DNA of 17,668 nt, taken from assembly GCA_013203015.1 (NCBI GenBank), contig JABMPO010000339.1:1-17668 (forward strand). Direction: 5' to 3'. Below the pieces are notes generated by a model. The model was not told the DNA's origin, ran no database searches, and saw only the letters and a list, made by a program, of their open reading frames with translations. Both the position numbers and the translations under genes were made by a program. Below, one piece after another: positions 1 to 8,690 of this stretch. Source of the stretch: Fidelibacterota bacterium. GTDB taxonomy: Bacteria; Fidelibacterota; Marinisomatia; Marinisomatales; TCS56. The number at the start of each line of letters is the position of its first letter. Position 1 is the stretch's first letter.

Positions 1-249
1 CTGGGAATTTTGCTCAACGCAGCTTATTTCCTGTGGGCTTACCAGCGGATGTTTTTCGGCAAGCTTAATGAGAAATATGCTGATTTACCGGATATCAGTC
101 GTCTTGAATTGTTTACCGTAGTTCCGCTGGCCTTGATTACCCTGTTTTTTGGAGTTTACCCGGCTCCCTTCCTGAACGTGATCAGGGAGACGGTCAATTC
201 ATTAATCGAACAGGTTGTTACCATCGGTGGTACGACCGGAATTTTTTAA
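1..249 (+). CDS. nuoM: NADH-quinone oxidoreductase subunit M, C-terminal fragment (5' end outside window)
   Basis: This is an open frame from base 1 to a TAA at 247-249, giving the last 82 residues of a protein that starts before the window. The visible part has a membrane segment ending in the motif AYFLWAYQRMFFG, then a second hydrophobic segment (VVPLALITLFFGVYP) and a short soluble tail. That is the usual C-terminus of NuoM/ND4, one of the antiporter-like proton-pumping subunits in the membrane arm of respiratory complex I. The position directly before nuoN, 39 bases away, matches the standard nuoL-nuoM-nuoN order at the end of nuo operons. The key charged residues of NuoM lie outside the window, so the call rests on the tail motif and the context. 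Confidence 0.88.
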   Translation: MGILLNAAYFLWAYQRMFFGKLNEKYADLPDISRLELFTVVPLALITLFFGVYPAPFLNVIRETVNSLIEQVVTIGGTTGIF

Positions 250-288
250 TTGATCTGATTAATAGTTAGTAATGACAGATTAAATAAT

Positions 289-1776
289 ATGACTAATCTA
301 ACCAGTCTTAATTACCTGCAACCGGAACTGATTTTAACCGCTACCATCTTACTGATGATTGTCGTGGATTTATTTTATTCGGCCAAAAAATCACGGCGAA
401 TTGGATTGTGGGCGTTAGCAGGTCTGGTATTAGCTTTTATATATATCACAGTTAGTGGATTTAACATACCGACAGCACTTTTCCTGGGCTCAATTTCCAG
501 TGACCCCTTCGGGATTTTCTTTAAAGTACTAATCTTGCTTGCCACAATTATGACCATTCTGGTTTCTTTCAGCGAACGCGACTTATCAAATCAACGTGTG
601 GGTGAATATTATATTTTACTGGTAATTGTGACCCTGGGTCTGTTTTTCATGGTTTCCGCCACCGACCTGATTATGGTTTATCTATCGATCGAAGTCGTAT
701 CAATAATGTCATTTGTGCTGGCTGGTTACCTACGTGGCAATCGGCGCAGCAGCGAAGCCTCACTAAAATATGTGATTTATGGCGCCTTTTCCTCGGGGAT
801 TATGTTATTTGGATTAAGTATTTTATTCGGTCTGACCGGTTCTACCAATTTCTTCGATATTAGAACCGGGTTAATGGAATTGCAGAATGGGGCCGATCTG
901 GCATTGATGTTGTCAACGGTTCTGATTTTTGCCGGATTGGGATACAAGATATCGGCGGTGCCATTTCATTACTGGACACCAGATGTTTATGAAGGTGCAC
1001 CGACTTCCATAACCGCCTTTTTGTCAGTTGCCCCAAAAGCAGCCGGAATGGCTTTGATCATTAGATTTTTTAATTCGATTCTGGGGGGTGAAGGTGTCTT
1101 TACCGAGCTTGAATGGGGTACTTTCTCTGCTATTCCCTGGACCCAACTTCTGGCAGTATTGGCTGCCGTAACAATGACTGTCGGAAATTTGATTGCCCTG
1201 CGCCAGACCAGTGTAAAACGAATGCTGGCTTATTCCAGTATCGCCCATGCCGGCTATATGATGATGGCTTTACCGGTCCTGTCACAGCAGGGCGTCTATG
1301 GTATCATGATCTACGCGGTTTTCTATTTGTTGATGAATCTGGGAGCTTTTTATGTAGTCATGATTATTGCCAATGCCACCGGCCAGGAAGATTACGATCA
1401 ATTCCGGGGACTTGGGCATAAAGCCCCATTATTGGCAATCTTGATGACTCTGTTCATGTTCTCGCTGACTGGGATTCCGCCCACAGCCGGATTTATTGGG
1501 AAATTTTATCTGTTTGCAGCCGTGATAAAAGCCGGACCATCATTTTACTGGTTGGCGATTATTGGCGCCCTTAACAGTGTGATATCATTGTATTATTATA
1601 TGTATGTGGTTAAAACCATGTTCTTCACGCAGGAAAAAACGTCAATTACCCAGATTGAATTCAAGGGTATTTCTATTTTGGTCATTGTTCTGGCGATACC
1701 AACTCTAATTTTTGGTATTTACTGGACCCCAATAGCTGATATCGTACACAAATCTTTGGCGATATTTATCCGGTAG
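289..1776 (+). CDS. nuoN: NADH-quinone oxidoreductase subunit N
   Basis: Encodes a 495-residue polytopic membrane protein of the NuoN/ND2 family, a proton-translocating antiporter-like subunit of complex I in the cytoplasmic membrane. The length fits the family. The charged residues expected along the proton path are visible: Glu135 in VYLSIEVVS, Lys220 in GLGYKISAVPFHYW, Lys250 in SVAPKAAG and Lys405 in GFIGKFYLF, corresponding to E133, K217, K247 and K395 of the E. coli protein. The signature PFHYWTPDVYEGAPTS (225-240) and KRMLAYSSIAHAGY (310-323) are also typical. The start ATG at 289 gives the expected N-terminus, but only a weak ribosome binding site precedes it. It lies 39 bases after nuoM and should be co-transcribed as the last gene of the nuo operon. 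The next gene, nqrA, begins 120 bases later. Confidence 0.96.
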   Translation: MTNLTSLNYLQPELILTATILLMIVVDLFYSAKKSRRIGLWALAGLVLAFIYITVSGFNIPTALFLGSISSDPFGIFFKVLILLATIMTILVSFSERDLSNQRVGEYYILLVIVTLGLFFMVSATDLIMVYLSIEVVSIMSFVLAGYLRGNRRSSEASLKYVIYGAFSSGIMLFGLSILFGLTGSTNFFDIRTGLMELQNGADLALMLSTVLIFAGLGYKISAVPFHYWTPDVYEGAPTSITAFLSVAPKAAGMALIIRFFNSILGGEGVFTELEWGTFSAIPWTQLLAVLAAVTMTVGNLIALRQTSVKRMLAYSSIAHAGYMMMALPVLSQQGVYGIMIYAVFYLLMNLGAFYVVMIIANATGQEDYDQFRGLGHKAPLLAILMTLFMFSLTGIPPTAGFIGKFYLFAAVIKAGPSFYWLAIIGALNSVISLYYYMYVVKTMFFTQEKTSITQIEFKGISILVIVLAIPTLIFGIYWTPIADIVHKSLAIFIR

Positions 1777-1896
1777 CAGCATACTGTCGGCCTTAAATGG
1801 AAACCGTAATTTCTGCCTTACAAACAGATAAATTAATAAATTTTAGGGAGCTTACTTCCAACCAATTTCAGTTCAAAACTCAGCCATGAGAAATAA

Positions 1897-3237
1897 ATGA
1901 AAATTAAAATACAAAAAGGTCATGATATCCGGATTTCCGGTGTACCAACCGGAACTGTAAATATACTGGCTACATTTACTCAGGTCGGGCTGGTTCCCGA
2001 TGATTTCAGGAGTATAAAACCAAAATTGCTGGTCAAAGCCGGTGATAAGGTTATGGCCGGATCCGGATTATTTTTTGATAAAAATCTTCCTCAAGTAGTT
2101 TATCCCTCACCGGCCGGAGGAACGATTCAGGATATTATTTTTGGTGAGCGACGGAAAATACGAAAAATAATAATCGCCATCGACAAAGATGAGAAATTTC
2201 AGCGGACCGAACCGCTGAATCCCGATAACAGTACCCGGGAAGAAATCATCGATTTCATATTAAAAGCCAATTTATGGCCGCTGATTACCCAACGTCCGTT
2301 TGGTAAAACCGCTGATCCGGCTGATCGACCCAAAGCCATATTTATCTCAGGCTTAGATACCACACCTTTGGCAATCGACCCGTTTAGGGCGCTGGAAGGC
2401 CGGGAAGATGAATTCAAAGCTGGTCTGCGGGTATTGACAAAGCTGACAGCTGGTAATGTCAACCTGTCAGTGGGATCAGAGGCGCGAGCCGCCGAATACG
2501 ATGATATTAACGGATTAGTGACCCATATTATCACCGGACCGCATCCTGCCGGTAACATTGGAATCCAGATTCATCATATTGATCCCATTAATCCCGGACA
2601 GGTTGTTTGGACGATCCAACCGCAACAGGTTGCCACCCTTGGGAAGCTTTTTACTACAGGTGAATTTGATCCTACGGTGGTAATAGCCGTTGGTGGACCG
2701 GCGGTTACAAATCCCGGTTATATCAAGACCAGAATTGGCGCTCCCATAGCAGAATTGATAAAAGCTAACATTGATACTGATGCCCGGCGTGTGATTGTCG
2801 GTGACGTATTAACCGGTCGTTTGGCCGATGATAATGACTACCTCGGTTTTTATCACCGGGCAGTAACGATTTTACCAGTTTCCAATGAACGACCGTTTTT
2901 AGGCTGGGCCAGAATTGGCAGTAGTTCCCGGCAATATACCTTGACCAACGCCTATCTGAAAACCGGCCGGAAGCTGTTCAATTTCTCTTCCAAGAGGAAT
3001 GGTGCTGAACGGGCAATCGTTCCCATCGAGGCTTGGGAAGCTGTCCTGCCCATGGATATTATGCCAAATCCGTTATTCCGAAGCATTTTAGCTAATGATG
3101 TGGAAGAAATGGAAAAACTGGGAATATTGGAATGTGATCCTGATGATTTTGCTCTGGCGACTTTTGCCTGTCCCAGCAAAATAGAATTAGCTGCCGTTAT
3201 CCGGCTGGGTCTGGAGCTAATGGAGAAGGAAGTATAA
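1897..3237 (+). CDS. nqrA: Na+-translocating NADH:quinone reductase subunit A
   Basis: Encodes a 446-residue, mostly soluble protein matching NqrA in length and sequence. NqrA is the peripheral cytoplasmic subunit of Na+-NQR and contributes to quinone binding in the complex, which oxidises NADH, reduces ubiquinone and exports Na+. Visible family features are the N-terminal KIKIQKGHDIRISGVP, a lipoyl-like segment with YPSPAGGTIQDI followed by an RRK patch, and the central TGPHPAGNIGIQIHHIDP motif (about residues 213-230). VIVGDVLTGR and NERPFLGW follow later. There is no predicted membrane span, as expected. It is the first gene of a tight nqrABCDEF-apbE cluster, and the 120 bases before it would have to hold any operon promoter, though I see no convincing one. 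The ATG at 1897 gives the canonical N-terminus. Confidence 0.97.
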   Translation: MKIKIQKGHDIRISGVPTGTVNILATFTQVGLVPDDFRSIKPKLLVKAGDKVMAGSGLFFDKNLPQVVYPSPAGGTIQDIIFGERRKIRKIIIAIDKDEKFQRTEPLNPDNSTREEIIDFILKANLWPLITQRPFGKTADPADRPKAIFISGLDTTPLAIDPFRALEGREDEFKAGLRVLTKLTAGNVNLSVGSEARAAEYDDINGLVTHIITGPHPAGNIGIQIHHIDPINPGQVVWTIQPQQVATLGKLFTTGEFDPTVVIAVGGPAVTNPGYIKTRIGAPIAELIKANIDTDARRVIVGDVLTGRLADDNDYLGFYHRAVTILPVSNERPFLGWARIGSSSRQYTLTNAYLKTGRKLFNFSSKRNGAERAIVPIEAWEAVLPMDIMPNPLFRSILANDVEEMEKLGILECDPDDFALATFACPSKIELAAVIRLGLELMEKEV

Positions 3238-3239
3238 TC

Positions 3240-4412
3240 ATGAAAATATTGAGAAAGCTCAGTGAAAAAGTGGAACCTTCATTCAAGGACGGACCGCTGA
3301 AGCTGTTTTATCCGATTTATGAAATGATGGATACCCTGCTGTTTAACACGGACAAGGAAAACGATACGGCTCCATTTATTCGAGACAGTATTGATTTAAA
3401 ACGAGTAATGACAATCGTGATCTTTGCGTTGTTACCGGCATTTTTCCTGGGGTTGTTTAACATTGGCTACCAGCAGGCCCTGGCTTTTGGGCTGGAACGT
3501 GGATTACTGGCCAACTTATGGTTTGGCCTCAAGGTGATGCTGCCCATCGTAATTGTTTCTTATGCTACCGGAGCAGTTTGGGAAGTACTCTTTGCCATAG
3601 TGAGAAAACACGAAGTTGATGAGGGTTTTCTGGTCACCGGTCTACTGATCCCCATGATTGTTCCACCTACCATACCGCTATGGCAAGTGGTTGTCGCCAC
3701 ATCATTTGGTATGATAATCGCCAAGATGGTTTTTGGCGGTACTGGTATGAATATCTTCAACCCGGCCCTGACAACCCGTGCATTTTTGTTTTTCGCTTAC
3801 CCGGGGAAGATATCTGGTGATAGCGTTTGGAGTTTGGCGCCCGATGGATTTACCGGAGCGACACCACTGGCTGTAACTGCATCGGTAACTGGTGGCAATG
3901 CTACCGCTTTGCTGGATGGTGTCACCCAGTTCGATTATTCCTGGTCGAACATGTTTATTGGATTGATTCCCGGTTCAATTAGTGAAACCAGCGCCCTGGC
4001 GATTTTTATAGGAGCAATTCTACTGATTATCACCAAAATCGGATCGTGGCGGATAATGGTTGGCGGTGTTCTGGGCTTGCTGGGTACGGCGCTTCTAACC
4101 AATCTATTGAGTGGTGCATCGACCAATACCATGCTGACATTACCACCCCATTATCATCTGGTAATGGGCGGATTCATGTTTGGTATCACCTTTATGGCCA
4201 CCGATCCGGTCACAGCCGCCCATACTAATACGGGCCGCTGGATCTACGGTATTATGATCGGAGTTATTACGGTTGTGGTTCGTTCGTTAAATCCGGCTTA
4301 CCCGGAAGGAACAATGCTGGCAATTTTATTGATGAATGCTTTCGCACCATTAATTGATTATTTTGTCGTACAAGCCAATATTAAGAAAAGGGTGGCCCGC
4401 TATGCGCAGTAA
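3240..4412 (+). CDS. nqrB: Na+-translocating NADH:quinone reductase subunit B
   Basis: Encodes a 390-residue polytopic membrane protein of the NqrB/RnfD family, the largest membrane subunit of Na+-NQR and central to Na+ movement. It carries a covalently attached FMN: the motif DGFTGATPL includes Thr208, the predicted phosphoester attachment site (T236 in Vibrio cholerae). Other family motifs are GGTGMNIFNPALTTRAF (about 163-179) and FGITFMATDPVTAAHTNTGR. It is slightly shorter than the Vibrio protein. The start ATG lies 2 bases after the nqrA stop, with a good GAAGGAAG ribosome binding site at 3225-3232 inside the end of nqrA. Its 3' end overlaps the nqrC start by 11 bases. ApbE encoded downstream is the expected flavinylating enzyme. 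Confidence 0.97.
   Translation: MKILRKLSEKVEPSFKDGPLKLFYPIYEMMDTLLFNTDKENDTAPFIRDSIDLKRVMTIVIFALLPAFFLGLFNIGYQQALAFGLERGLLANLWFGLKVMLPIVIVSYATGAVWEVLFAIVRKHEVDEGFLVTGLLIPMIVPPTIPLWQVVVATSFGMIIAKMVFGGTGMNIFNPALTTRAFLFFAYPGKISGDSVWSLAPDGFTGATPLAVTASVTGGNATALLDGVTQFDYSWSNMFIGLIPGSISETSALAIFIGAILLIITKIGSWRIMVGGVLGLLGTALLTNLLSGASTNTMLTLPPHYHLVMGGFMFGITFMATDPVTAAHTNTGRWIYGIMIGVITVVVRSLNPAYPEGTMLAILLMNAFAPLIDYFVVQANIKKRVARYAQ
4388..4392 (+). promoter_or_regulatory. Ribosome binding site that decides the nqrC start
   Basis: AAGGG lies 9 bases before ATG 4402, inside the last codons of nqrB. It supports the 233-residue NqrC over a start at 4354. Confidence 0.6.
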
Positions 4413-5103
4413 TAGTTATACGCTCGGTTTCACTGCATTGGTGACAATAATCCTGGGAATCATGCTTTCGGCGGCAGCCACATCCCTCAAAGATCGGCAA
4501 TTGCTGAACGAGGAATTGGATATCAAGAAGAATATCCTGGCATCATTAAAGATAGCCGGAACATCTGGTTCAAAAGCGAGCGCTCAAGAAGTTCAGCAAT
4601 TATTTACTGACAATATTCGCAGTTTTGTAGTTGACAAAGATGGAAACGTTGTGGCTGGACTCAGTCCCGATCAGATCGATCCTAAAACAATGGTCGAGGT
4701 ATATCCGGTTTATGAAAAAGTACTGGATGGTGCAACTTCCGGTTTTGCTCTGCCAATATCCGGCAAAGGATTGTGGTCTTCCTGCTATGGCTACCTGGCC
4801 TTGGAATCCGATTGTAATACGGTAATGGGAATCACCTTTTATAAACATGGTGAAACTCCGGGCTTGGGCGGTGAAATCGAAAAGGAATGGTTTACTTCTA
4901 ATTTTTCGGGCAAGCGGATATTTGACGATAATGGTGGTCTGGTCAGTATTCAGGTTGTTAAGGGTGTCGTAAATGAGAGCAGCTCGGATGCTTATCATCA
5001 GGTTGATGGTATTTCTGGCGCGACACTAACTACCAAGGGGTTGAATGTTTTTATTAAACAAGATTTGAATAACTACCTGCCGTTCTTGAAACAGGCGCAC
5101 TAA
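4402..5103 (+). CDS. nqrC: Na+-translocating NADH:quinone reductase subunit C
   Basis: Encodes a 233-residue protein with one N-terminal membrane anchor (about residues 8-28) and a large periplasmic domain. This is NqrC, which carries the second covalent FMN of Na+-NQR. The FMN-binding motif GISGATLTTKG is near the C-terminus, with Thr208 as the predicted attachment residue (T225 in Vibrio). The motif TPGLGGEI (about 152-159) is also typical of the FMN-binding domain. I chose ATG 4402 over an in-frame codon at 4354, because 4402 gives the canonical short N-terminus before the anchor and has an AAGGG site 9 bases upstream. The longer form would add 16 residues read from the nqrB coding sequence. 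The gene overlaps nqrB by 11 bases, suggesting translational coupling. Confidence 0.96.
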   Translation: MRSNSYTLGFTALVTIILGIMLSAAATSLKDRQLLNEELDIKKNILASLKIAGTSGSKASAQEVQQLFTDNIRSFVVDKDGNVVAGLSPDQIDPKTMVEVYPVYEKVLDGATSGFALPISGKGLWSSCYGYLALESDCNTVMGITFYKHGETPGLGGEIEKEWFTSNFSGKRIFDDNGGLVSIQVVKGVVNESSSDAYHQVDGISGATLTTKGLNVFIKQDLNNYLPFLKQAH

Positions 5104-5105
5104 AC

Positions 5106-5110
5106 GGAGG
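5106..5110 (+). promoter_or_regulatory. Ribosome binding site that decides the nqrD start
   Basis: GGAGG sits in the 15-base gap between nqrC and nqrD, 8 bases before ATG 5119. That favours ATG 5119 over the in-frame TTG at 5116. Confidence 0.75.
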
Positions 5111-5118
5111 AAAGTTTG

Positions 5119-5748
5119 ATGGGTTTATTAAGTAAAAAATCACAGCAGGTTCTCAAAGATCCGCTGATGAGTAATAATCCGATTGCCTTTCAGGTGCTCG
5201 GTATTTGTTCAGCGCTGGCTGTGACAGTGAAAATGGATACGGCCATCGTGATGACACTGGCGGTGATATTTGTGCTGGCAATGTCAAATACGATCATTTC
5301 CGCCATGCGGAATTATATCCCTGGTCGTGTCAGAATCATTGTCATGCTGAGTGTGATTGCATCGCTGGTAATTCTTACTGATCAGGTCTTACGGGCTTAT
5401 GCTTATGATATGAGCAAGCAGTTATCGGTGTTTGTTGGTCTGATTATCACCAATTGTATTGTGCTTGGCAGGGCGGAAGCATTTGCACTGCAAAATACCC
5501 CCGGTAAGGCTTTTTGGGATGGCGTCGGCAATGCCCTAGGATATGGTATTATCTTGATTGCGGTTTCTTTCTTCCGTGAAATACTGGGCAGTGGTACCCT
5601 GTTGGGTTTGCAGATCATTCCGCAAGCTTTTTACAATGCCGGCTATGAAAATATGGGGCTCATGGTGTTGTCACCGGGAGCCTTTATTATCCTTGGATTA
5701 ATAATTTGGGTCCAACGCCTGATTACCAAAGTGGAAGAGGAGGCCTGA
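5119..5748 (+). CDS. nqrD: Na+-translocating NADH:quinone reductase subunit D
   Basis: Encodes a 209-residue integral membrane protein of the NqrD/RnfE family with about six hydrophobic segments. NqrD and NqrE form a pseudo-symmetric pair that holds an iron-sulfur centre in the membrane, passing electrons between cytoplasmic and periplasmic cofactors. The two ligand cysteines are visible as Cys30 (LGICSALAV) and Cys113 (ITNCIVLGRAEAFA), matching C29 and C112 of the Vibrio protein. The N-terminal MGLLSKKSQQVLKDPL and the NNPIAFQVLGIC segment are characteristic. ATG 5119 follows an ideal GGAGG site, and the stop at 5746-5748 is one base before the nqrE start. The gene lies in the middle of the nqr operon and should be translated in step with nqrE. 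Confidence 0.96.
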   Translation: MGLLSKKSQQVLKDPLMSNNPIAFQVLGICSALAVTVKMDTAIVMTLAVIFVLAMSNTIISAMRNYIPGRVRIIVMLSVIASLVILTDQVLRAYAYDMSKQLSVFVGLIITNCIVLGRAEAFALQNTPGKAFWDGVGNALGYGIILIAVSFFREILGSGTLLGLQIIPQAFYNAGYENMGLMVLSPGAFIILGLIIWVQRLITKVEEEA

Positions 5749-5749
5749 T

Positions 5750-6361
5750 ATGTTGGAGCATTATTTGAGTCTGGCCGTAAAAGCAATTTTTGTGGAAAAC
5801 ATCCTGCTGGCCTATTTCCTGGGGATGTGTTCCTTCCTGGCAATTTCCAAGAAAGTTGAAACTTCCATTGGGCTGGGACTGGCGGTGGTTTTCGTACTAT
5901 CCATTACCGCTCCGGTTAACTGGCTCTTGCATACTTATTTGCTAAAGGAAGGCGCACTGAGCTGGGCCGGATTGCCTGACCTGGATTTAAGTTATCTGAA
6001 CTTCATTGTTTTTATTGCCACAATTGCCGCTATGGTTCAGTTAGTGGAAATGATAATGGATCGATTTGCTCCCGCTCTATACTTGAGTCTGGGCATTTTT
6101 CTGCCCCTGATCGCTGTTAATTGCGCCATTCTTGGCGGTTCCCTGTTTCTGGTGGAACGGAATTATAACCTCGCTGAATCGGTAGTATTCGGTTTCGGGT
6201 CCGGGATTGGCTTTTTCCTGGCAATCACAACAATGGCAGCCATTCGCCACCGGTTACGTTATTCCAATGTTCCGCCAGCCTTGCGAGGATTGGGTATTAC
6301 CATGCTGCTGACGGGTTTATTATCAATGACATTCATGGCCTTCTCAGGCATTGATTTATAG
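5750..6361 (+). CDS. nqrE: Na+-translocating NADH:quinone reductase subunit E
   Basis: Encodes a 203-residue polytopic membrane protein of the NqrE/RnfA family, the partner of NqrD around the intramembrane iron-sulfur centre. The two ligand cysteines are Cys27 in LAYFLGMCSFLAISKK and Cys125 in LIAVNCAILGGSLF. The N-terminus (MLEHYLSLAVKAIFVENILL) and the charged motif MDRFAPALYLSLGIFLPLI are typical. The length matches the family. A strong GAGGAGG site at 5737-5743, inside the end of nqrD, precedes the ATG by 6 bases, and the stop overlaps the ribosome binding site of nqrF. Assembly of the metal centre requires NqrM, for which a candidate lies at 8792-8974. Confidence 0.96.
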   Translation: MLEHYLSLAVKAIFVENILLAYFLGMCSFLAISKKVETSIGLGLAVVFVLSITAPVNWLLHTYLLKEGALSWAGLPDLDLSYLNFIVFIATIAAMVQLVEMIMDRFAPALYLSLGIFLPLIAVNCAILGGSLFLVERNYNLAESVVFGFGSGIGFFLAITTMAAIRHRLRYSNVPPALRGLGITMLLTGLLSMTFMAFSGIDL

Positions 6362-6370
6362 GAGGCGATT

Positions 6371-7591
6371 ATGATTACCGCAATATCAGGGGTCATTGTT
6401 TTTACGGGGGTAATTCTGCTGCTGGTTCTATTGCTTAACCTGGCGGAAAAAAAGCTATTGCCCCAAGGAGAAGTAAAAATTCTCATCAATGATGATGAGG
6501 AAAAAAGTGTCATGGTTCGTCCTGGTGCAACGCTTTTGTCTGCCTTAGCCGGCCATAAGATATTTATTCCATCGGCCTGTGGCGGCGGGGGGACTTGTGC
6601 CCAATGCAAATGCCAGGTGCTCGATGGCGGTGGTGATATCTTACCTACCGAAACCGGGCATATCAACCGCGCTGAAGCCAAAGATCACTATCGCCTGGCC
6701 TGTCAGGTAAAAGTGAAACAGGAAATGAAAATTCAGATTCCCGATGAGATATTCAATATCAAGAAATGGGAATGCACAGTTCGGTCTAATGATAATGTAG
6801 CCACATTTATCAAAGAACTGGTACTGGAACTGCCAGCCGGAGAAAACCTCGATTTCAAGGCCGGCGGCTATATTCAGATTGATATCCCCAAATATGAGCT
6901 TGATTACAAAGAATTTGATATCGCTGAGGAATATCGAGGCGACTGGGATAAATACAACATGTGGCGTTATCACGCCCAAAATGATGATGAGCTTTTCCGG
7001 GCTTACAGTATGGCCAATCATCCCGCCGAAGGCAATGTCGTAATGCTGAATGTGAGAATTGCATCTCCACCACCCAATCTGCCGGATGTTCCCCCGGGGA
7101 TTGCCTCCTCGTTCATCTTCAATCTTAAGCCGGGCGACAAGGTATTTGTATCCGGACCTTACGGTGAGTTCTTCGCCAGGGATAGCGATCGGGAAATGAT
7201 GTATGTCGGTGGCGGTGCCGGAATGGCACCTATGCGTAGTCATATATTCGATTTATTCAGTACTAAACGTACTACCCGTCCCGTTACATTCTGGTATGGC
7301 GCCCGATCGCGGCGGGAGATGTTTTACGATGAGGATTTTAAAGCGATTGCGGCGGAATTTCCCAACTTCAAATATAATGTAGCCTTGTCGGAACCTCTGC
7401 CAGAAGATAACTGGACCGGTCCCACCGGATTTATTCATCAAGTTGTGTTTGATGAATACCTTGGTAAACACGAAGATCCAACCGAAATCGAATATTACAT
7501 GTGCGGGCCGCCGATGATGATCAGCGCCGTTGATAAAATGCTGTATGATCAGGGTGTGGATAAAGATATGATCGCCTACGACGAATTCTAA
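6371..7591 (+). CDS. nqrF: Na+-translocating NADH:quinone reductase subunit F
   Basis: Encodes a 406-residue protein, the NADH-oxidising entry subunit of Na+-NQR. It has an N-terminal membrane anchor (about 4-24), then a 2Fe-2S ferredoxin domain with Cys70, Cys76, Cys79 and Cys111 as ligands, the same numbering as in Vibrio cholerae. An FAD domain with Arg210, Tyr212 and Ser213 (FRAYSMANHP) and Ser246 follows, then an NADH-binding domain with GGGAGMAPMRSH (280-291). The C-terminus has YYMCGPPMM (376-384) and AYDEF. Electrons go from NADH to FAD and then to 2Fe-2S, and on to the NqrD/E centre. A perfect TAGGAGG site overlapping the nqrE stop is 5 bases before ATG 6371. The gene is complete with no missing key residue. 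Confidence 0.97.
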   Translation: MITAISGVIVFTGVILLLVLLLNLAEKKLLPQGEVKILINDDEEKSVMVRPGATLLSALAGHKIFIPSACGGGGTCAQCKCQVLDGGGDILPTETGHINRAEAKDHYRLACQVKVKQEMKIQIPDEIFNIKKWECTVRSNDNVATFIKELVLELPAGENLDFKAGGYIQIDIPKYELDYKEFDIAEEYRGDWDKYNMWRYHAQNDDELFRAYSMANHPAEGNVVMLNVRIASPPPNLPDVPPGIASSFIFNLKPGDKVFVSGPYGEFFARDSDREMMYVGGGAGMAPMRSHIFDLFSTKRTTRPVTFWYGARSRREMFYDEDFKAIAAEFPNFKYNVALSEPLPEDNWTGPTGFIHQVVFDEYLGKHEDPTEIEYYMCGPPMMISAVDKMLYDQGVDKDMIAYDEF

Positions 7592-7596
7592 ACGCC

Positions 7597-8646
7597 GTGA
7601 AAATGATATTATTACAAAGAGCTCGACTTACGTTGGGCTCTTTGTTCATTACCCTGATTTTACTAGGTTGTGAAAACCAACCCCGGGAGCTATCCCTGTC
7701 AGGTTTGACCATGGGGACGACCTATAATATCAAGCTGATTGTTAAAGTTGGGGAAACCATCGATGAAGCGCGGTTGGTGGCAGAGATTGATAGTCTGTTG
7801 GCTGAAGTTAACCGGCAAATGTCAACCTACGATCCCAATAGTGAGATTTCGAGATTTAACCGTAGTAATTCTGATAGTCTTTTTCCGGTTTCAGCCGGAT
7901 TTGCTGAAGTAGTTCGCCAATCAATTGAAATATCAGAAATTACTGGCCAGGCATTTGATATTACTATTAATCCATTGATTCAACTGTGGGGTTTTAGTTC
8001 ATGGGATAACCTGGATCTGCCCAAGCCACCCGCAACCGCAGCAATTGATTCGGTACTTGGTATTGTTGGTATTGACAAAATTAAAATTATTAATAATCGT
8101 TTACAGAAGATTGATCTGCTGGTTACTATTGATTTAAACGCAATTGCAAAAGGTTATGGCGTCGATAAGGTAGCTGGTTTGTTGGAGCAAAAAGGAATTA
8201 CTGACCTTCTGGTTGAAATTGGTGGTGAAGTTTATTGCAAGGGACTTAATGCACAGCAACATCCCTGGCGGATTGGAATTGATACTCCGCGATTGGATGC
8301 AATCCCGGGGCAGGAATTGAGAGGAATAGCAGAAATCACTAATCGTGGTATGGCCACATCTGGAGATTATCGTAATTATTTTAAGTATGAGGGTAAACTG
8401 TATTCACACGTACTTGATCCCCGTACTGGTTACCCAGTTGAAACCGGCGTTGCCTCGGTTACCGTTATTGCGCCCCACTGCATTCAGGCTGATGCCTTGG
8501 CTACCGCACTGATGGTTATGGGCTCGGAAAAGGGTTTGGACCTAATCGAAAGTTTACCAGATGTTGAAGTAATGTTGATCCTGCGGGAGGGTGAAGACAA
8601 ATTCAGGACAGTAAAAAGTTCAGGAATGCTGGTTCAGGAGAAATAG
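7597..8646 (+). CDS. apbE: FAD:protein FMN transferase, lipoprotein (ApbE)
   Basis: Encodes about 349 residues of the ApbE family, which uses FAD to attach FMN to threonines in SGAT-type motifs. The natural targets here are NqrB Thr208 and NqrC Thr208 encoded upstream. A lipoprotein signal is visible: a hydrophobic stretch ending in the lipobox LLGC with Cys25 as the lipid-bearing residue, placing the enzyme in the periplasm on a membrane. Family motifs are MGTTYNIK, DLNAIAKGYGVDKV, GMATSGDYRNYF, YSHVLDPRTGYPVE and the metal-binding IQADALATALMVMG. The start is ambiguous: GTG at 7597 or ATG at 7603 two codons later, neither with a clear ribosome binding site. It starts 5 bases after nqrF and is the last gene of the nqr operon. 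Confidence 0.95.
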   Translation: MKMILLQRARLTLGSLFITLILLGCENQPRELSLSGLTMGTTYNIKLIVKVGETIDEARLVAEIDSLLAEVNRQMSTYDPNSEISRFNRSNSDSLFPVSAGFAEVVRQSIEISEITGQAFDITINPLIQLWGFSSWDNLDLPKPPATAAIDSVLGIVGIDKIKIINNRLQKIDLLVTIDLNAIAKGYGVDKVAGLLEQKGITDLLVEIGGEVYCKGLNAQQHPWRIGIDTPRLDAIPGQELRGIAEITNRGMATSGDYRNYFKYEGKLYSHVLDPRTGYPVETGVASVTVIAPHCIQADALATALMVMGSEKGLDLIESLPDVEVMLILREGEDKFRTVKSSGMLVQEK

Positions 8647-8648
8647 TG

Positions 8649-8690
8649 GGGAGCGGAGAGCTAAGAGCAGGGAGCGGAGAGCAAAAAACT
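8649..8690 (+). repeat. Short G/A-rich tandem repeat, two 21-base units
   Basis: The 13-mer GGGAGCGGAGAGC occurs exactly at 8649-8661 and again at 8670-8682, one 21-base unit apart. The flanking bases are partly conserved, with 17 of 21 positions identical. It begins 2 bases after the apbE stop. The composition differs sharply from the AT-rich DNA around it. I see no inverted symmetry, so it is not a hairpin terminator, and its function is unknown. Confidence 0.7.

Noticed and set aside
2199..2558. 119-codon minus-strand open frame opposite nqrA
   Set aside because: Antisense shadow of a clear NqrA, with low-complexity, serine-rich translation.
4600..4998. 132-codon minus-strand open frame opposite nqrC
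   Set aside because: Antisense to the conserved NqrC periplasmic domain; no ribosome binding site or family resemblance.
6641..7243. 200-codon minus-strand open frame opposite nqrF
   Set aside because: It lies entirely antisense to well-conserved NqrF domains, has no recognisable motif and is a by-product of the codon use on the other strand.
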